A stretch of 64,000 nucleotides of DNA, from NCBI RefSeq assembly GCF_000412635.1, contig NZ_ASTG01000017.1, positions 78,187 through 142,186 on the forward strand, read 5' to 3'. Source of the DNA: Sphingobium bisphenolivorans (lineage in GTDB: Bacteria; Pseudomonadota; Alphaproteobacteria; Sphingomonadales; Sphingomonadaceae). Made by a program: the position numbers and the translations under genes. Positions 44,731-56,642 of this stretch are shown here, in pieces (the stretch's first letter is position 1; the number at the start of each line of letters is the position of its first letter). Under the pieces are notes generated by a model. It was given only the letters and a program-made list of their open reading frames with translations, had not been told where the DNA came from and made no database searches.

Positions 44731-46052
44731 CCCACCGCCCGCAACGCCTGCGCGAAGTCTGCGATCAGATCGTCCGCATCCTCGCAGCCGATCGAGATGC
44801 GGACCATATTGTCGCTTATCGCCAGCGCCTTCTTGCGCTCAGCTGGCACCGACAAATGCGTCATCGCCGCCGGGTGGCTCGCCAGCGTCTCCGTCCCGCC
44901 CAGGCTGACCGCCAGCTTGGCGATTTTGAGGGCGTCGAGAAAGGCGAAGGCTTCCGGCTCGCCACCCTTGAGGTAGAGCGAGAAAGTGGAGCCCGCGCCG
45001 GTGCAATGGCGCCGGTAGATGTCAGCCTGCCGCTCCGTCTCCGGGAAGCCGAGATAGACGACCTTCTCCACCTGCGGCTGATCCTTCAGCCAGGCGCAGA
45101 CCTTCGCCGCATTGTCGCCCGCACGGCTCATCCGTAGTTCCAGCGTCTCCAGGCTCCGCAGCAGCATCCAGGCGCTGTGCGGATCGAGGATGGTGCCGAT
45201 CGTGTTGCGCATCAGCCGGATGGTATTGATGAGGCCGTTGGGACCCAGCACGCCGCCCGCGACCAGGTCGCTATGGCCGCCGGCATATTTGGTGAGGCTG
45301 TAGATGACGAGGTCAGCGCCGTGACTGAGCGGATGGTGCCACAGCGGGCCGAGGAAAGTGTTGTCGATCGCGATCGGCGGGCGATATTCTTCGCCTGCGA
45401 ACAAAAAGTCGCGCCGCGCAACTACCGCTTCCAGATCGACCAGGACGTTGGTCGGGTTGGCCGGACTTTCAAGATAGATGAGCGCGACGCGGCCGAGCGC
45501 CTTGGCCTTCTCGATCACGGCGCCGATTTCCTCTTCGCTGGCACCGGCCGGGAAATCGAGCCATTGGACGCCGAATTTGCCCAGCGTACGGCCGATCAGC
45601 GATTCCGTCGCGGCATAGAGCGGCGCCGAATGGACGATCACGTCGCCCGGCTGAACCAGCGCGAGCAGGGTGGTGGCGATTGCCGACATGCCGCTGGAAA
45701 AAAGCAGCGCGTCTTCCGCCTCCTCCCAGATTGCCAGCCGGTCCTCGGCGATCTCCTGATTGGGGCCGTTGAAGCGAGAGTAGATGAGGCCTTCCGCGCC
45801 ACCGGGGCGAAGGCCCGTCACCCCCTCGAAATGCCGCTTGCCGGCCGCCGCGCTTTCGAAGGCGAAGGTGGAGGTCAGGAAGATCGGCGGTTTCAGCGAC
45901 CCTTCCGACAAGGTGGGGTCATAGCCGTGGCCCATCATCAGCGTCGCCGGCTTCAGCTTGCGGCCCTCAATCTCCATGATCGGCTGCTTGGGGCGGCGGC
46001 GGTTATGCGTGGGTTCAGCGCCGGTGAGGTCGGCTTCGGTTTCGCCGGTCAT
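44727..46052 (-). CDS. Cys/Met metabolism PLP-dependent enzyme (cystathionine gamma-synthase family)
   Basis: A 441-residue fold type I PLP enzyme of the trans-sulfuration family. The PLP lysine lies in SLTKYAGGHSD near residue 248; the SRFNGPNQ and LESPANPTN loops are family features. It could be a cystathionine gamma-synthase, O-succinylhomoserine sulfhydrylase or methionine gamma-lyase. AGGAG six bases before the ATG at 46052 decides the start over the adjacent ATG at 46055. I saw no SAM riboswitch in the 170-base leader. Confidence 0.9.
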   Translation of the reverse strand: MTGETEADLTGAEPTHNRRRPKQPIMEIEGRKLKPATLMMGHGYDPTLSEGSLKPPIFLTSTFAFESAAAGKRHFEGVTGLRPGGAEGLIYSRFNGPNQEIAEDRLAIWEEAEDALLFSSGMSAIATTLLALVQPGDVIVHSAPLYAATESLIGRTLGKFGVQWLDFPAGASEEEIGAVIEKAKALGRVALIYLESPANPTNVLVDLEAVVARRDFLFAGEEYRPPIAIDNTFLGPLWHHPLSHGADLVIYSLTKYAGGHSDLVAGGVLGPNGLINTIRLMRNTIGTILDPHSAWMLLRSLETLELRMSRAGDNAAKVCAWLKDQPQVEKVVYLGFPETERQADIYRRHCTGAGSTFSLYLKGGEPEAFAFLDALKIAKLAVSLGGTETLASHPAAMTHLSVPAERKKALAISDNMVRISIGCEDADDLIADFAQALRAVG

Positions 46053-46218
46053 CATCTTCTCCTGCCAAGGGGCGCGGCCGAAGCGGCGCCGGTCTGCATG
46101 TCGATGAGTGTAACGCCTTTTCCGCCGCCGGAGCCACAGGCGGCGCGAAACTTCTTCTTGGTGGACGGAGTTACCCCTTGCACCGAACTTGCCGAGGACC
46201 GCTCCCCCTCCCTACATC

Positions 46219-48642
46219 ATGATAATGGACCAGAGCCTACCCGAACCGCTGGAGCGATGGTTCAGCCAGCGCGACTGGCGGCCGCGCCGTCATCAGCTGG
46301 AGATGCTGGAGGCGGCAAGGCGCGGGGATCACACCTTGCTGGTCGCGCCGACCGGGGCGGGCAAGACATTGGCAGGCTTTCTCGCCACGCTTGCCGACCT
46401 GATCGATAATCCCGCCGAGGGACTGCACACCCTTTATGTGTCGCCGCTCAAGGCGCTGGCGGTGGACGTGCGCCGCAATCTCCTCACGCCGATCGAGGAA
46501 ATGGATCTGCCGATCCGGGTCGAAACGCGGACCGGGGACACTCCTTCCGATCGCAAGGCAAGGCAGCGCGCGAGGCCGCCGCAGATATTGCTGACGACGC
46601 CCGAATCGCTTTCGCTGCTGCTCAGCTATCCGGACAGCTTCCTGCTGTTCGCGAATTGCAAGACCGTCATCATCGACGAAGTTCACGCCTTCGCCACGCA
46701 GAAGCGAGGCGACCTGCTGAGCCTCTGCCTGTCGCGTCTTCAGGCGATCAATCCGGAACTGCGCAGGGTCGCTCTGTCCGCCACCGTCGCGGATATAGAC
46801 GCCTATCGCGCCTGGCTCGCGCCGGACGGAGATATCAATGCCGTGACGCCGGTCATCGGCGAACAGGGCGCGGAGCCGAACGTCGCCATCCTGATCCCCG
46901 AAGGCCGCATCCCGTGGTCCGGCCATAGCGGCAAATATGCGGCGCGGCAGGTAATGGAGGAGATCGAGCGGCGGCAGACCACGCTGGTCTTTTGCAACAC
47001 GCGGGGGCTGGCGGAACTGATCTTCCAGGAACTTTGGTCGGTGAATGAGGCGAACCTGCCGATCGCCATTCATCATGGCAGCCTGTCCATCGAGGCACGG
47101 CGCAAGGTGGAGGCGGCGATGGCGGACGGCCGCCTGCGTGCGCTTGTCGCGACCGCCAGCCTCGATCTGGGTGTCGATTGGGGCAATGTCGATTGCGTGA
47201 TACAGATGGGCGCGCCGAAGGGGTCGTCGCGCCTGCTCCAGCGCATCGGCCGCGCCAATCACCGGCTCGACTGTCCGAGCGAGGCCATCCTGATCCCCGG
47301 CAACCGCTTCGAATATCTCGAAGCGCGCGCCGCTCTGGATGCGGTGGAGGAGGGGGAACGGGACGCCGACGATTTCCGGCCGGGCAGCCTCGACGTCCTC
47401 GCCCAGCATGTGATGGGCCTCGCCTGCGCCGCACCGTTCCGCGCGGCGGAGTTGCTGGCGGAGGTTCGGTCTTCCACGCCCTATAGCGGACTTACCGAAG
47501 AGGCGTTCGCCAATGTCCTGCACTTCATCGAAGGCGGCGGCTATGCGCTGCGCGCCTATGACAGGTTCAGGCGGCTGACCCATGATCCGGACGGCACATG
47601 GCGCGTCTCCCACCCCCGCTTCATCCAGCAGCATCGGCTGAATGCGGGCATCATCGTCGATCAGCCGGCGCTTGGCGTGCGCTTCAACAATGGGCGAAAG
47701 CTCGGCACGGTGGAGGAGGGGTTCGCCGCCACGCTGCGGCCGGGCGACAGTTTCTTCTTCTCCGGCATGGCGCTGGAGGTGGTGCGGATGGATACCACCG
47801 ACCTCATCGTGCGCGCCACCTCCAAGCAGGCGCGCATCCCGACCTGGGGCGGCACGCGCATGGCGATGTCGACGCGCCTTGCCGACCGGGTGCGCCATTT
47901 TCTTGCCGAGCCGGAGGAATGGCATCGCTTCCCCGACGATGTGCGCGACTGGCTGGAGGTGCAGAAATATCGCTCCGCCTTGCCCGAGCCGGGCCAGTTG
48001 CTGATTGAGACATTCCCGCATGAGGGGCGCCACTACCTGGTCTGCTACAGTTTCGAGGGCTGGAACGCGCACCAGTCGCTCGGCATGTTGCTGACCCGCC
48101 GCATGGACGCGCAGGGGCTGCTGCCGATGGGCTTCGTTTCGAACGACTATGCGCTCGCGGTCTATGGCTTAAAGCCCATCACCGATCCGCAGAGCCTCTT
48201 TTCCGCCGATATCCTCGATCATGAATTTATCGAGTGGGTCGAACAGTCCAGCCTGCTGAAGCGCGCCTTCCGCGACGTGGCGGTGATTTCCGGCCTGATC
48301 GAGCGGCAGCATCCCGGCAAACGCAAGACCGGGCGGCAGGTTACCTTTTCCACCGATCTTATCTATGAGGTGCTGCGCAAATATCAGCCGGACCATCTGT
48401 TGCTGAAGGCCGCATGGGCGGACGCCCGCGCACGGATGACCGACGTCGGGCGGCTGGGCGATCTGATCGACCGCGCCTGTGCGACGATGCTGCATGTCAG
48501 CCTTGACCGGGTGAGTCCGCTCGCGGTGCCGGTGCTGATCCTTATCGGGCGGGAACAGGTGGCGCAGCATGATGTCGAAGATGCGCTGCTGATCGAGGCC
48601 GAAGCGCTGGTCAGCGAAGCGATGCGGACCGATGAGCCCTAA
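46219..48642 (+). CDS. Ligase-associated DEXH-box DNA helicase (Lhr type)
   Basis: An 807-residue superfamily 2 helicase. Motif I is APTGAGKTLA near residue 46, motif II is IIDEVHAF near 153 and motif III is LSATVAD. The helicase C region holds RIGRANHR. The C-terminal Lhr-specific domains follow. The overall form matches the helicases that accompany an ATP-dependent DNA ligase, a metallo-beta-lactamase-type exonuclease and PdeM. No ligase or exonuclease lies here; pdeM is 33 kb away. ATGs at 46219 and 46225 are both possible. Confidence 0.9.
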   Translation: MIMDQSLPEPLERWFSQRDWRPRRHQLEMLEAARRGDHTLLVAPTGAGKTLAGFLATLADLIDNPAEGLHTLYVSPLKALAVDVRRNLLTPIEEMDLPIRVETRTGDTPSDRKARQRARPPQILLTTPESLSLLLSYPDSFLLFANCKTVIIDEVHAFATQKRGDLLSLCLSRLQAINPELRRVALSATVADIDAYRAWLAPDGDINAVTPVIGEQGAEPNVAILIPEGRIPWSGHSGKYAARQVMEEIERRQTTLVFCNTRGLAELIFQELWSVNEANLPIAIHHGSLSIEARRKVEAAMADGRLRALVATASLDLGVDWGNVDCVIQMGAPKGSSRLLQRIGRANHRLDCPSEAILIPGNRFEYLEARAALDAVEEGERDADDFRPGSLDVLAQHVMGLACAAPFRAAELLAEVRSSTPYSGLTEEAFANVLHFIEGGGYALRAYDRFRRLTHDPDGTWRVSHPRFIQQHRLNAGIIVDQPALGVRFNNGRKLGTVEEGFAATLRPGDSFFFSGMALEVVRMDTTDLIVRATSKQARIPTWGGTRMAMSTRLADRVRHFLAEPEEWHRFPDDVRDWLEVQKYRSALPEPGQLLIETFPHEGRHYLVCYSFEGWNAHQSLGMLLTRRMDAQGLLPMGFVSNDYALAVYGLKPITDPQSLFSADILDHEFIEWVEQSSLLKRAFRDVAVISGLIERQHPGKRKTGRQVTFSTDLIYEVLRKYQPDHLLLKAAWADARARMTDVGRLGDLIDRACATMLHVSLDRVSPLAVPVLILIGREQVAQHDVEDALLIEAEALVSEAMRTDEP

Positions 48643-49178
48643 CCGCCTGGATCGTCCCTCCGCCCGCCGCAGCCCTTCACGACATTGTCGCCAAAGGAGA
48701 TCGTGACGCGGTCCGACCAGACGGCGTCGCTCATGCCGTCGCTGCATGGGCCTGGCGTGACCGTCATGGTGAAGCCCTCGCCATTGTAGCGGACGTTGCC
48801 GTCTTCCTCCGCGCGCGAGACGATGACGCGGGCCGGTTCCTTGTCCGCCCGGTCGATCGAAGCGCTGCTGCCCCTGACGGTGACCGCCCAGAATGGCTCT
48901 GTGCCGATTGCATAATAGCTGTTGTCGGACGCAGCGGCAGGCAGGCTGGCCGTCTGCTTGACGGGTGCAGGCGTTGCCGACGGCTTCGGCTCTGGCGCGG
49001 CTTCGGCCTGATTTTCGAAGCCTGCCGCGGCAGGAATATCGGCAGGAGCGGAAACCGTCGGCGGCGTATCGGCCGGGGCATAGCGGATCGGCGTTTTCAG
49101 CGACCGGTGTGCGTCGTCGGCGCGGCCACCGTCACCGCATCCTGCCAGCAGGAGAAGGGTGAGGGGCCAGCACCGCAT
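48639..49178 (-). CDS. Lipoprotein of the COG3650 type
   Basis: A 179-residue lipoprotein with lipobox LLLAGC near residue 14, a Pro/Ala-rich linker to residue ~85, and a C-terminal domain beginning YYAIGTEPFWAVTV. PGPCSDGMSDAVWSDRVT and VVKGCGG with two cysteines complete the COG3650 pattern. Function is unknown; heat-shock HslJ-type domains often neighbour it in fusions. Stops of this gene and the helicase overlap by 4 bases. gyrB starts upstream on the same strand. Confidence 0.78.
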   Translation of the reverse strand: MRCWPLTLLLLAGCGDGGRADDAHRSLKTPIRYAPADTPPTVSAPADIPAAAGFENQAEAAPEPKPSATPAPVKQTASLPAAASDNSYYAIGTEPFWAVTVRGSSASIDRADKEPARVIVSRAEEDGNVRYNGEGFTMTVTPGPCSDGMSDAVWSDRVTISFGDNVVKGCGGRRDDPGG

Positions 49179-49183
49179 CGTGT

Positions 49184-51721
<2,538 letters not shown>

Positions 51722-51776
51722 CTAAAGCGAAACATGCCGCCTTTCCCCCTCGGGAAGCACGGTCTATCAGGCGGAT

Positions 51777-52256
51777 ATGCGTGTCGTCCTTGCCCTGGCC
51801 CTGATGCTCGCCGCCTGCTCGAAAAGCAGCGACGTCCTGGAGGAACTGCCGAACAGTTCGCTGGCCGGCGCCCCCCGCGAGGACGTGCCCGAAGCGAGGC
51901 TGGAATCGGACCTGCGCCGGCCGGTCATGATCGGCGAGGATGGGCCGCGCCTCGATGCCTGTGGAGCGATGGGCGAGGCTGTTCGCGTCGGAGCCAAGGG
52001 GCTTGCCGTTCGAACCGCGCCATTTTCCGATGCCCGGGAAGTAACGCGGATCAGCGAAGGCGGGCGGGCGTGGGTCTGTACCCGCAGCTTGGACCAGAAA
52101 TGGCTGGGTGTCGTGCTCGTCCCGGCCTCTGCCACCGAGGATGGAGCGGCCGTCGACTGCGGCGTCTCCGAACCAGCGGATCGCAAGCAGGCCTATGACG
52201 GCCCCTGCGTCAGCGGCTGGGTATCGAGCGCCTCGATCCGCCTGATCGCCGGCTGA
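51777..52256 (+). CDS. Lipoprotein with SH3-like domain
   Basis: A 159-residue lipoprotein. The lipobox LAAC sits near residue 14. The mature domain (residues ~65-155) carries the GLAVRTAPFSDAREVTRISEGGRAWVC pattern of bacterial SH3-like folds, with several cysteines that may pair. It is probably in the periplasm and may bind cell wall. It is monocistronic, divergent from gyrB, and ends before a long hairpin. A more specific function cannot be assigned. Confidence 0.72.
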   Translation: MRVVLALALMLAACSKSSDVLEELPNSSLAGAPREDVPEARLESDLRRPVMIGEDGPRLDACGAMGEAVRVGAKGLAVRTAPFSDAREVTRISEGGRAWVCTRSLDQKWLGVVLVPASATEDGAAVDCGVSEPADRKQAYDGPCVSGWVSSASIRLIAG

Positions 52257-52265
52257 GGGGAAAAG

Positions 52266-52297
52266 GACCGGCCGGCTGGGCTCCTTGCCGGCCGGTC
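52266..52297. terminator. Hairpin after the SH3-like lipoprotein gene
   Basis: GACCGGCCGG (52266-52275) and CCGGCCGGTC (52288-52297) form a perfect 10-bp stem with a 12-base loop, ten bases after the stop. There is no T tract. It lies between the lipoprotein and mocR genes, both rightward. Confidence 0.55.
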
Positions 52298-52324
52298 AGG
52301 GGGCAAGCCTCTTCTTCCCTGGAG

Positions 52325-52347
52325 ATGGCCTTTTACAAAACGGCCAT
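52325..52347. repeat. Inverted repeat upstream of the MocR-type regulator gene
   Basis: ATGGCC (52325-52330) and GGCCAT (52342-52347) form an inverted repeat with a TTTTACAAAAC centre, 47-69 bases before the ATG. It could be an autoregulatory operator; the TTTACA inside it could be a -35 element. Evidence is geometry only. Confidence 0.4.
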
Positions 52348-52393
52348 TATCCGATAAGTGGACTTGATCACTACCCAAAAGGATCGTCTGTCC

Positions 52394-53857
52394 ATGTCCA
52401 CTTCTTTGCTGCGGCCGCCTTCCCTGCTCCGTTTGCTGGGGGCATGGCGCGCTGAGGAAAGTGCCGAACCCGCCTATCGGCAACTGGCCCAAGCGCTGCG
52501 CATGCTGGTGCTGGACGGCCGCGTGGGGCTGAATGTCCGTCTGCCCGGCGAGCGGGAACTGGCTGCCGCACTGGGCCTCAGCCGCACGACGATCGCCGCC
52601 GCCTTCGACCGGCTGCGGGACGAGGGCTTTCTTGAGAGCCGGCAGGGTTCGGGAAGCGTGACTCGCCTGCCGCCCGGCCGGATGGAGCCGGACCTGCCCG
52701 CGATCGACACCGCAGACGGCGGCAATGTCCTGAACTGGACCCACGCGGCGCTGCCCGCGGCGCCGGGCGTCGGCAGGGCCTGCCAGGTGGCGGTCGAGAT
52801 GCTGCCCGCATTCCTTGGCGAACTGGGTTATGACCCGCTCGGTTTGTCGCCGCTGCGTAGAGCCATCGCCGCTCATTATGAGCGCCGCGGCTGTCCGACC
52901 ACCCCGGACCAGATCATCGTCACCAACGGCGCGCAGCAGGGCCTTTCGCTGCTGCTGCAATGGCTGGCAGGACCCGGGGATCGCGCGGTGATCGATCATC
53001 CGACTTATCATAATGCGATCCAGGCCTTGCAGCGCGCGAACGTCGTGCCGGTCCCTGTGGGCCTGCCCGCGCAGGGGTGGGACATCGATGCCATGGATGC
53101 GGCGTTCCGCCAGACCTCGCCGCGCTTCGCCTACATCATCGCCGATTTCCACAACCCGACCGGCCGCAGCATGGACCCGGCGACCCGCCGCGCCCTGGTG
53201 GCGGCCGCGGCGCGCAATCACATGCCGCTCATCATCGACGAGACGATGGTCGCGATGGGTCTGGACTTCGCGCCGCCTCCGCCGGTTGCGATCCACGATC
53301 CCTTCGGCCGGCAGGTGATCACCATGGGATCGGCCAGCAAAATTTTCTGGGGCGGGTTGCGCGTCGGCTGGGTCCGTGCCGATCCGCAGACGGTCGCGGC
53401 GCTGGGCCGCCTGCGCACGACGATGGACATGGCGAGCCCGGTAGTCGAGCAGCTTGCCGTCGCGCAGCTGATCGACGCCGACGAGGGGCTTGGCCCCCGT
53501 GCCGAGATGCTGCGCGGGCGGCGCGATCATCTGCTGCGCCTGATCGAACGGCATCTGCCGCACTGGCGCGTTGAATCGCCGGCCGGGGGCCTCTCGCTCT
53601 GGGCCGAACTACCGCGCGCCGAGGCGACCGCGCTGGCGGCGCTGGCGGAGAGTCACGGCGTCCGCGTGGCGCCCGGCCCGCGCTTCGGCGTCAGCGGCGC
53701 TTTCGAACGTTTCTTGAGGCTGCCCTTCACCTTGCCCGAGGAGCAGCTGACGGCGGGTGTGGAGCGGCTGGCCGAGGCGGATGCGCGGCTTCACGCCCGC
53801 CTGCCGCGCGGTCGGGACTCGCTCGCCGCTGCGCTGGAGGCGGATCGATTGATCTGA
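52394..53857 (+). CDS. MocR-type regulator: GntR DNA-binding domain fused to aminotransferase-like domain
   Basis: A 487-residue MocR-family regulator. An N-terminal winged helix (residues ~20-85, AYRQLAQALRMLVLDGR, GERELAAALGLSRTTIAAAFDRL) is fused to an aspartate aminotransferase-like domain. The PLP lysine is Lys316 in GSASKIFWGG and the ring-stacking region is NPTGRSMDP. Such proteins sense PLP or PLP adducts and activate a neighbouring target. No obvious target is divergent here. I used the ATG at 52394; an upstream in-frame start at 52358 is unlikely. An inverted repeat in front hints at autoregulation. Confidence 0.9.
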   Translation: MSTSLLRPPSLLRLLGAWRAEESAEPAYRQLAQALRMLVLDGRVGLNVRLPGERELAAALGLSRTTIAAAFDRLRDEGFLESRQGSGSVTRLPPGRMEPDLPAIDTADGGNVLNWTHAALPAAPGVGRACQVAVEMLPAFLGELGYDPLGLSPLRRAIAAHYERRGCPTTPDQIIVTNGAQQGLSLLLQWLAGPGDRAVIDHPTYHNAIQALQRANVVPVPVGLPAQGWDIDAMDAAFRQTSPRFAYIIADFHNPTGRSMDPATRRALVAAAARNHMPLIIDETMVAMGLDFAPPPPVAIHDPFGRQVITMGSASKIFWGGLRVGWVRADPQTVAALGRLRTTMDMASPVVEQLAVAQLIDADEGLGPRAEMLRGRRDHLLRLIERHLPHWRVESPAGGLSLWAELPRAEATALAALAESHGVRVAPGPRFGVSGAFERFLRLPFTLPEEQLTAGVERLAEADARLHARLPRGRDSLAAALEADRLI

Positions 53858-53941
53858 ATAGTGGATGTGTTCCTGCGACGGCAGGAAGCCAGCTCAGACA
53901 GCGGGACTGGTCTCCTGCCGACGTAGAAGCACGGCACGAAA

Positions 53942-53979
53942 AAAAAGGCTCGCGCGGAACGATCCACGCGAGCCTTTTT
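53942..53979. terminator. Bidirectional terminator between mocR and ppa
   Basis: AAAAAGGCTCGCG (53942-53954) pairs perfectly over 13 bp with CGCGAGCCTTTTT (53967-53979), giving a strong stem and a T tract in both directions. It serves both converging genes. Confidence 0.9.
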
Positions 53980-53994
53980 CGCTTTGGTTCAGCC

Positions 53995-54537
53995 TCAAGC
54001 AGCCTGCTTTTCAGCCTTGTAGCGCTCGATCGCTTCCAGCGTGATGCGGCGGGCGTCTTCCGCGCCGCCCCAGGTGCCGATGCGCACCCACTTCTGCTTT
54101 TCCAGATCCTTATAGTGGGTGAAGAAATGTTCGATCTGCTCCATGACGATACCGGGCAGGTCGTCCTTCTCGTCCACATTATGATAATAAGGGAAGGTCT
54201 TGTTATCGGGAACGCAGACCAGCTTCTCGTCGCCGCCGGCTTCATCTTCCAGGTTCAGCACCGCGATCGGGCGCGCGCGCACGACCGAGCCGGGCACGAA
54301 AGGCGAGCGCGCAATGACCAGTGCGTCCAGCGGATCGCCGTCGGGCGACAAAGTGTGCGGCACGAAGCCGTAATTTGCCGGGTAGCGCATCGGCGTGTGC
54401 AGGATCCGGTCCACGAACAGCGCGCCCGATGCCTTGTCGAACTCATATTTGACGGGCTCACCGCCGACCGGAACCTCGATGATGACATTCAGGCTGTTGG
54501 GCGGATCATCCCCGACGGGGATCAGTTCGATGTTCAT
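53995..54537 (-). CDS. ppa: Inorganic pyrophosphatase
   Basis: A 180-residue family I soluble pyrophosphatase. It hydrolyses PPi released by biosynthesis and so drives those reactions. The key acidic motif is DGDPLDALV near residue 67 (metal-binding Asp); the GFVPHTL and KRIGTWG-like C-terminal motifs fit the E. coli-type enzyme. Length is normal. A strong bidirectional terminator lies past its stop. It lies 40 bases after the M61 peptidase gene. Confidence 0.97.
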   Translation of the reverse strand: MNIELIPVGDDPPNSLNVIIEVPVGGEPVKYEFDKASGALFVDRILHTPMRYPANYGFVPHTLSPDGDPLDALVIARSPFVPGSVVRARPIAVLNLEDEAGGDEKLVCVPDNKTFPYYHNVDEKDDLPGIVMEQIEHFFTHYKDLEKQKWVRIGTWGGAEDARRITLEAIERYKAEKQAA

Positions 54538-54577
54538 CAGACTAAGCCTTTGTAAACGCGTTGCACTGTGTGGGTGG

Positions 54578-56491
54578 TTATGTTCTCGGTTTCAGCAGCC
54601 GGTCCAGGCTGCCTTCACCCTCTCCCGTTTTTTCGAGGCGCGGATAGCGCAGCCCGCCGGAATAAGCGAGCGTCAAAGTGCGGTAATATCTATCCTGCTT
54701 GACGATCAACTGCATCGGCTTTGCGGTCTTCAGGGCGGTTTTGAAGACGTCCGCGGAATATTCGTCGCCATTGACCGCGACGATCTTCGCACCGGTGACC
54801 AGTCCCGCCTTGAAGGCTGCGCTGTCCCAGACGACGTTGCTGATCTCGCCATCGCCCTTCACGACCAGCCCGACACCGAAGCTTTGGTCCAGATTCTTCG
54901 CCTCGGCTGCTTTGGTGAAGGCGTTGGGGGTATCGCCATAGACGAGCTTGTAGCCGCCGAGCCCGAAACCGCCCTTCGGCGTCTCCCGCGTGGTGCTGTC
55001 CACATATCGGGCGAAGAAACCAGCCCAGTCATAGGGAGCGACGGCGTTCAGCGTCTTGATCACGTCGCCCCGATTATAGACGACCTGGCCCCAGTCGCCG
55101 GGGTTGATGCCGAAAAAGGCCTTGGCGAAGTCGTCCAGCCCCTTGGCCCCCCGCGTCTGCTGGCGAATGATGGCGTCGGCTTCCAGCCAGATCATCAGCC
55201 CTTCATTATAATAATCCTCCGATCGCTGCCAGCTCGACCAGCCCTTTGGCCGGCGGGCGGAGATGATCGGGTCGTGGGTGGTGTCCTCCATCGGCCGCCA
55301 TTCTCGTCCCCGGGTGGTGTCGAGCTTGGCCGCGATATGGGCGTAGGCGTCCAGCGTCTCCTGCTTGGTGAACAGGCCCGACCGGGCGCCCAATACATAG
55401 CCCCAAAATTGCGTCTGCCCCTCATAGACCCAGAGCAGATTGTCCTGCATCGGCACATTGAAGTCGGGGGTCCAGAGCAGGTCGGGGCGGCGGAACTTGC
55501 CGTCCCAGCTATGGGTGAACTCATGCGGCAGGAGATTGCGGTCGAGCAGCGCCGTGCCTTCGGTCCATTTGGTGAAATAGCCCGGCTCCACCTGATTCTC
55601 CGAGGAGCGGTGATGCTCGAGGCCGATGCCGCCCATCTCGTCGGTGATGGCGAACAGGAAGTCATAATGATCGAAATGATAGGTACCGAAGAGCGCGCCC
55701 GCCTCATCGACCAGCTTCTTGTGCTTGGCGATCTGATCGGGCTTGGCGTTCAGTTCCTCCGCGTCGTCGGCGACGATGTTGAGCGTCACATTATGGCCGA
55801 GGTCGACCGGCTTGAAATGGCGCCCGGCGAAGACCGGTGAATCCTGCAATGCCTCATAGTCGATGACGTCATAGGCCACCGTCGATCCCGACTGCCGACC
55901 GCGCAGAGCCGTCGCCGCGCGCCAGCCGTCCGGATAGGTGACCGTCGCCTGCACCGGGATCTGCCGCGTGAAATAGCCGGCCGGATAGAGCGACACAGCT
56001 TCCCACTGGATGTTCAGCATCTTGGGCGTCACCACCACGCGGCCCTGGTTGGACTGGGTGGCGGACAGGAACTGGAAGGACGCGACGACCTCCTTCGTCC
56101 CTTGCGGCACGTCGATCATAAAGCCGAAGACGTTGAGCGGGTCGCGCTTCCACACGAGCGGCTTGCCGTCGGCGGTGAAGGTGAGGCCGGTAAGCTTCTC
56201 GATCTGTCCGCGCGGCGCATGATTGCCGGGCAGCCATTGCGGCATTAGCAGCGTCATCGGTCCCGCCGCCGCAACCGGGATGGTTTCCCTGACGCGGAAG
56301 ATGCGCTGCACGGTGTCGGTGGCATCGACCTCCAGCCGAATGGTGCCGCCAGGATAGGGGATGTCCTTGGGCATCGGCGCGGCGCTGTCCACCGGCAGCG
56401 CGGCAGGCTTGGAGCGGGTCGCTTCCTGCGCGGCCAGCGGGGCGGTCAAGGCTGTGGAAAAGAGGATGGCGGCAGCAAGGCTGCGGATCAT
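54578..56491 (-). CDS. M61 family metallopeptidase (glycyl aminopeptidase type) with PDZ domain
   Basis: A 637-residue exported peptidase. A signal peptide (residues ~1-22, ending LAAQE) precedes the M61 N-terminal domain, which contains MPQWLPGNHAPRG. The zinc motif HEFTHSWDGK sits in the second third. A C-terminal PDZ domain (GVGLVVKGDGEI, AAFKAGLVTGAKIVAVNGDEY) follows. It probably trims peptides or misfolded proteins in the periplasm. ATG at 56491 is chosen because GGAG lies 6 bases upstream. It is a single gene divergent from hisS. Confidence 0.92.
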   Translation of the reverse strand: MIRSLAAAILFSTALTAPLAAQEATRSKPAALPVDSAAPMPKDIPYPGGTIRLEVDATDTVQRIFRVRETIPVAAAGPMTLLMPQWLPGNHAPRGQIEKLTGLTFTADGKPLVWKRDPLNVFGFMIDVPQGTKEVVASFQFLSATQSNQGRVVVTPKMLNIQWEAVSLYPAGYFTRQIPVQATVTYPDGWRAATALRGRQSGSTVAYDVIDYEALQDSPVFAGRHFKPVDLGHNVTLNIVADDAEELNAKPDQIAKHKKLVDEAGALFGTYHFDHYDFLFAITDEMGGIGLEHHRSSENQVEPGYFTKWTEGTALLDRNLLPHEFTHSWDGKFRRPDLLWTPDFNVPMQDNLLWVYEGQTQFWGYVLGARSGLFTKQETLDAYAHIAAKLDTTRGREWRPMEDTTHDPIISARRPKGWSSWQRSEDYYNEGLMIWLEADAIIRQQTRGAKGLDDFAKAFFGINPGDWGQVVYNRGDVIKTLNAVAPYDWAGFFARYVDSTTRETPKGGFGLGGYKLVYGDTPNAFTKAAEAKNLDQSFGVGLVVKGDGEISNVVWDSAAFKAGLVTGAKIVAVNGDEYSADVFKTALKTAKPMQLIVKQDRYYRTLTLAYSGGLRYPRLEKTGEGEGSLDRLLKPRT

Positions 56492-56642
56492 GAACATCTC
56501 CGAAAAAGGGCGGTCGAACGACCGTATAACAGCAGCATGGCGGGCCATCATCCCGCCGTCCACCCCCCAAGTGGCGTAACGAAATTATGGGACAAAAAAG
56601 CGCGTTTCCTTGAAGCTTCTTTGCCGCTAAAGGCGCTGTCCC

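Noticed and set aside
46056..46218. SAM or SAH riboswitch before the Cys/Met-metabolism gene
   Set aside because: No recognisable conserved core was seen by eye. Only a normal ribosome-binding site is clear.
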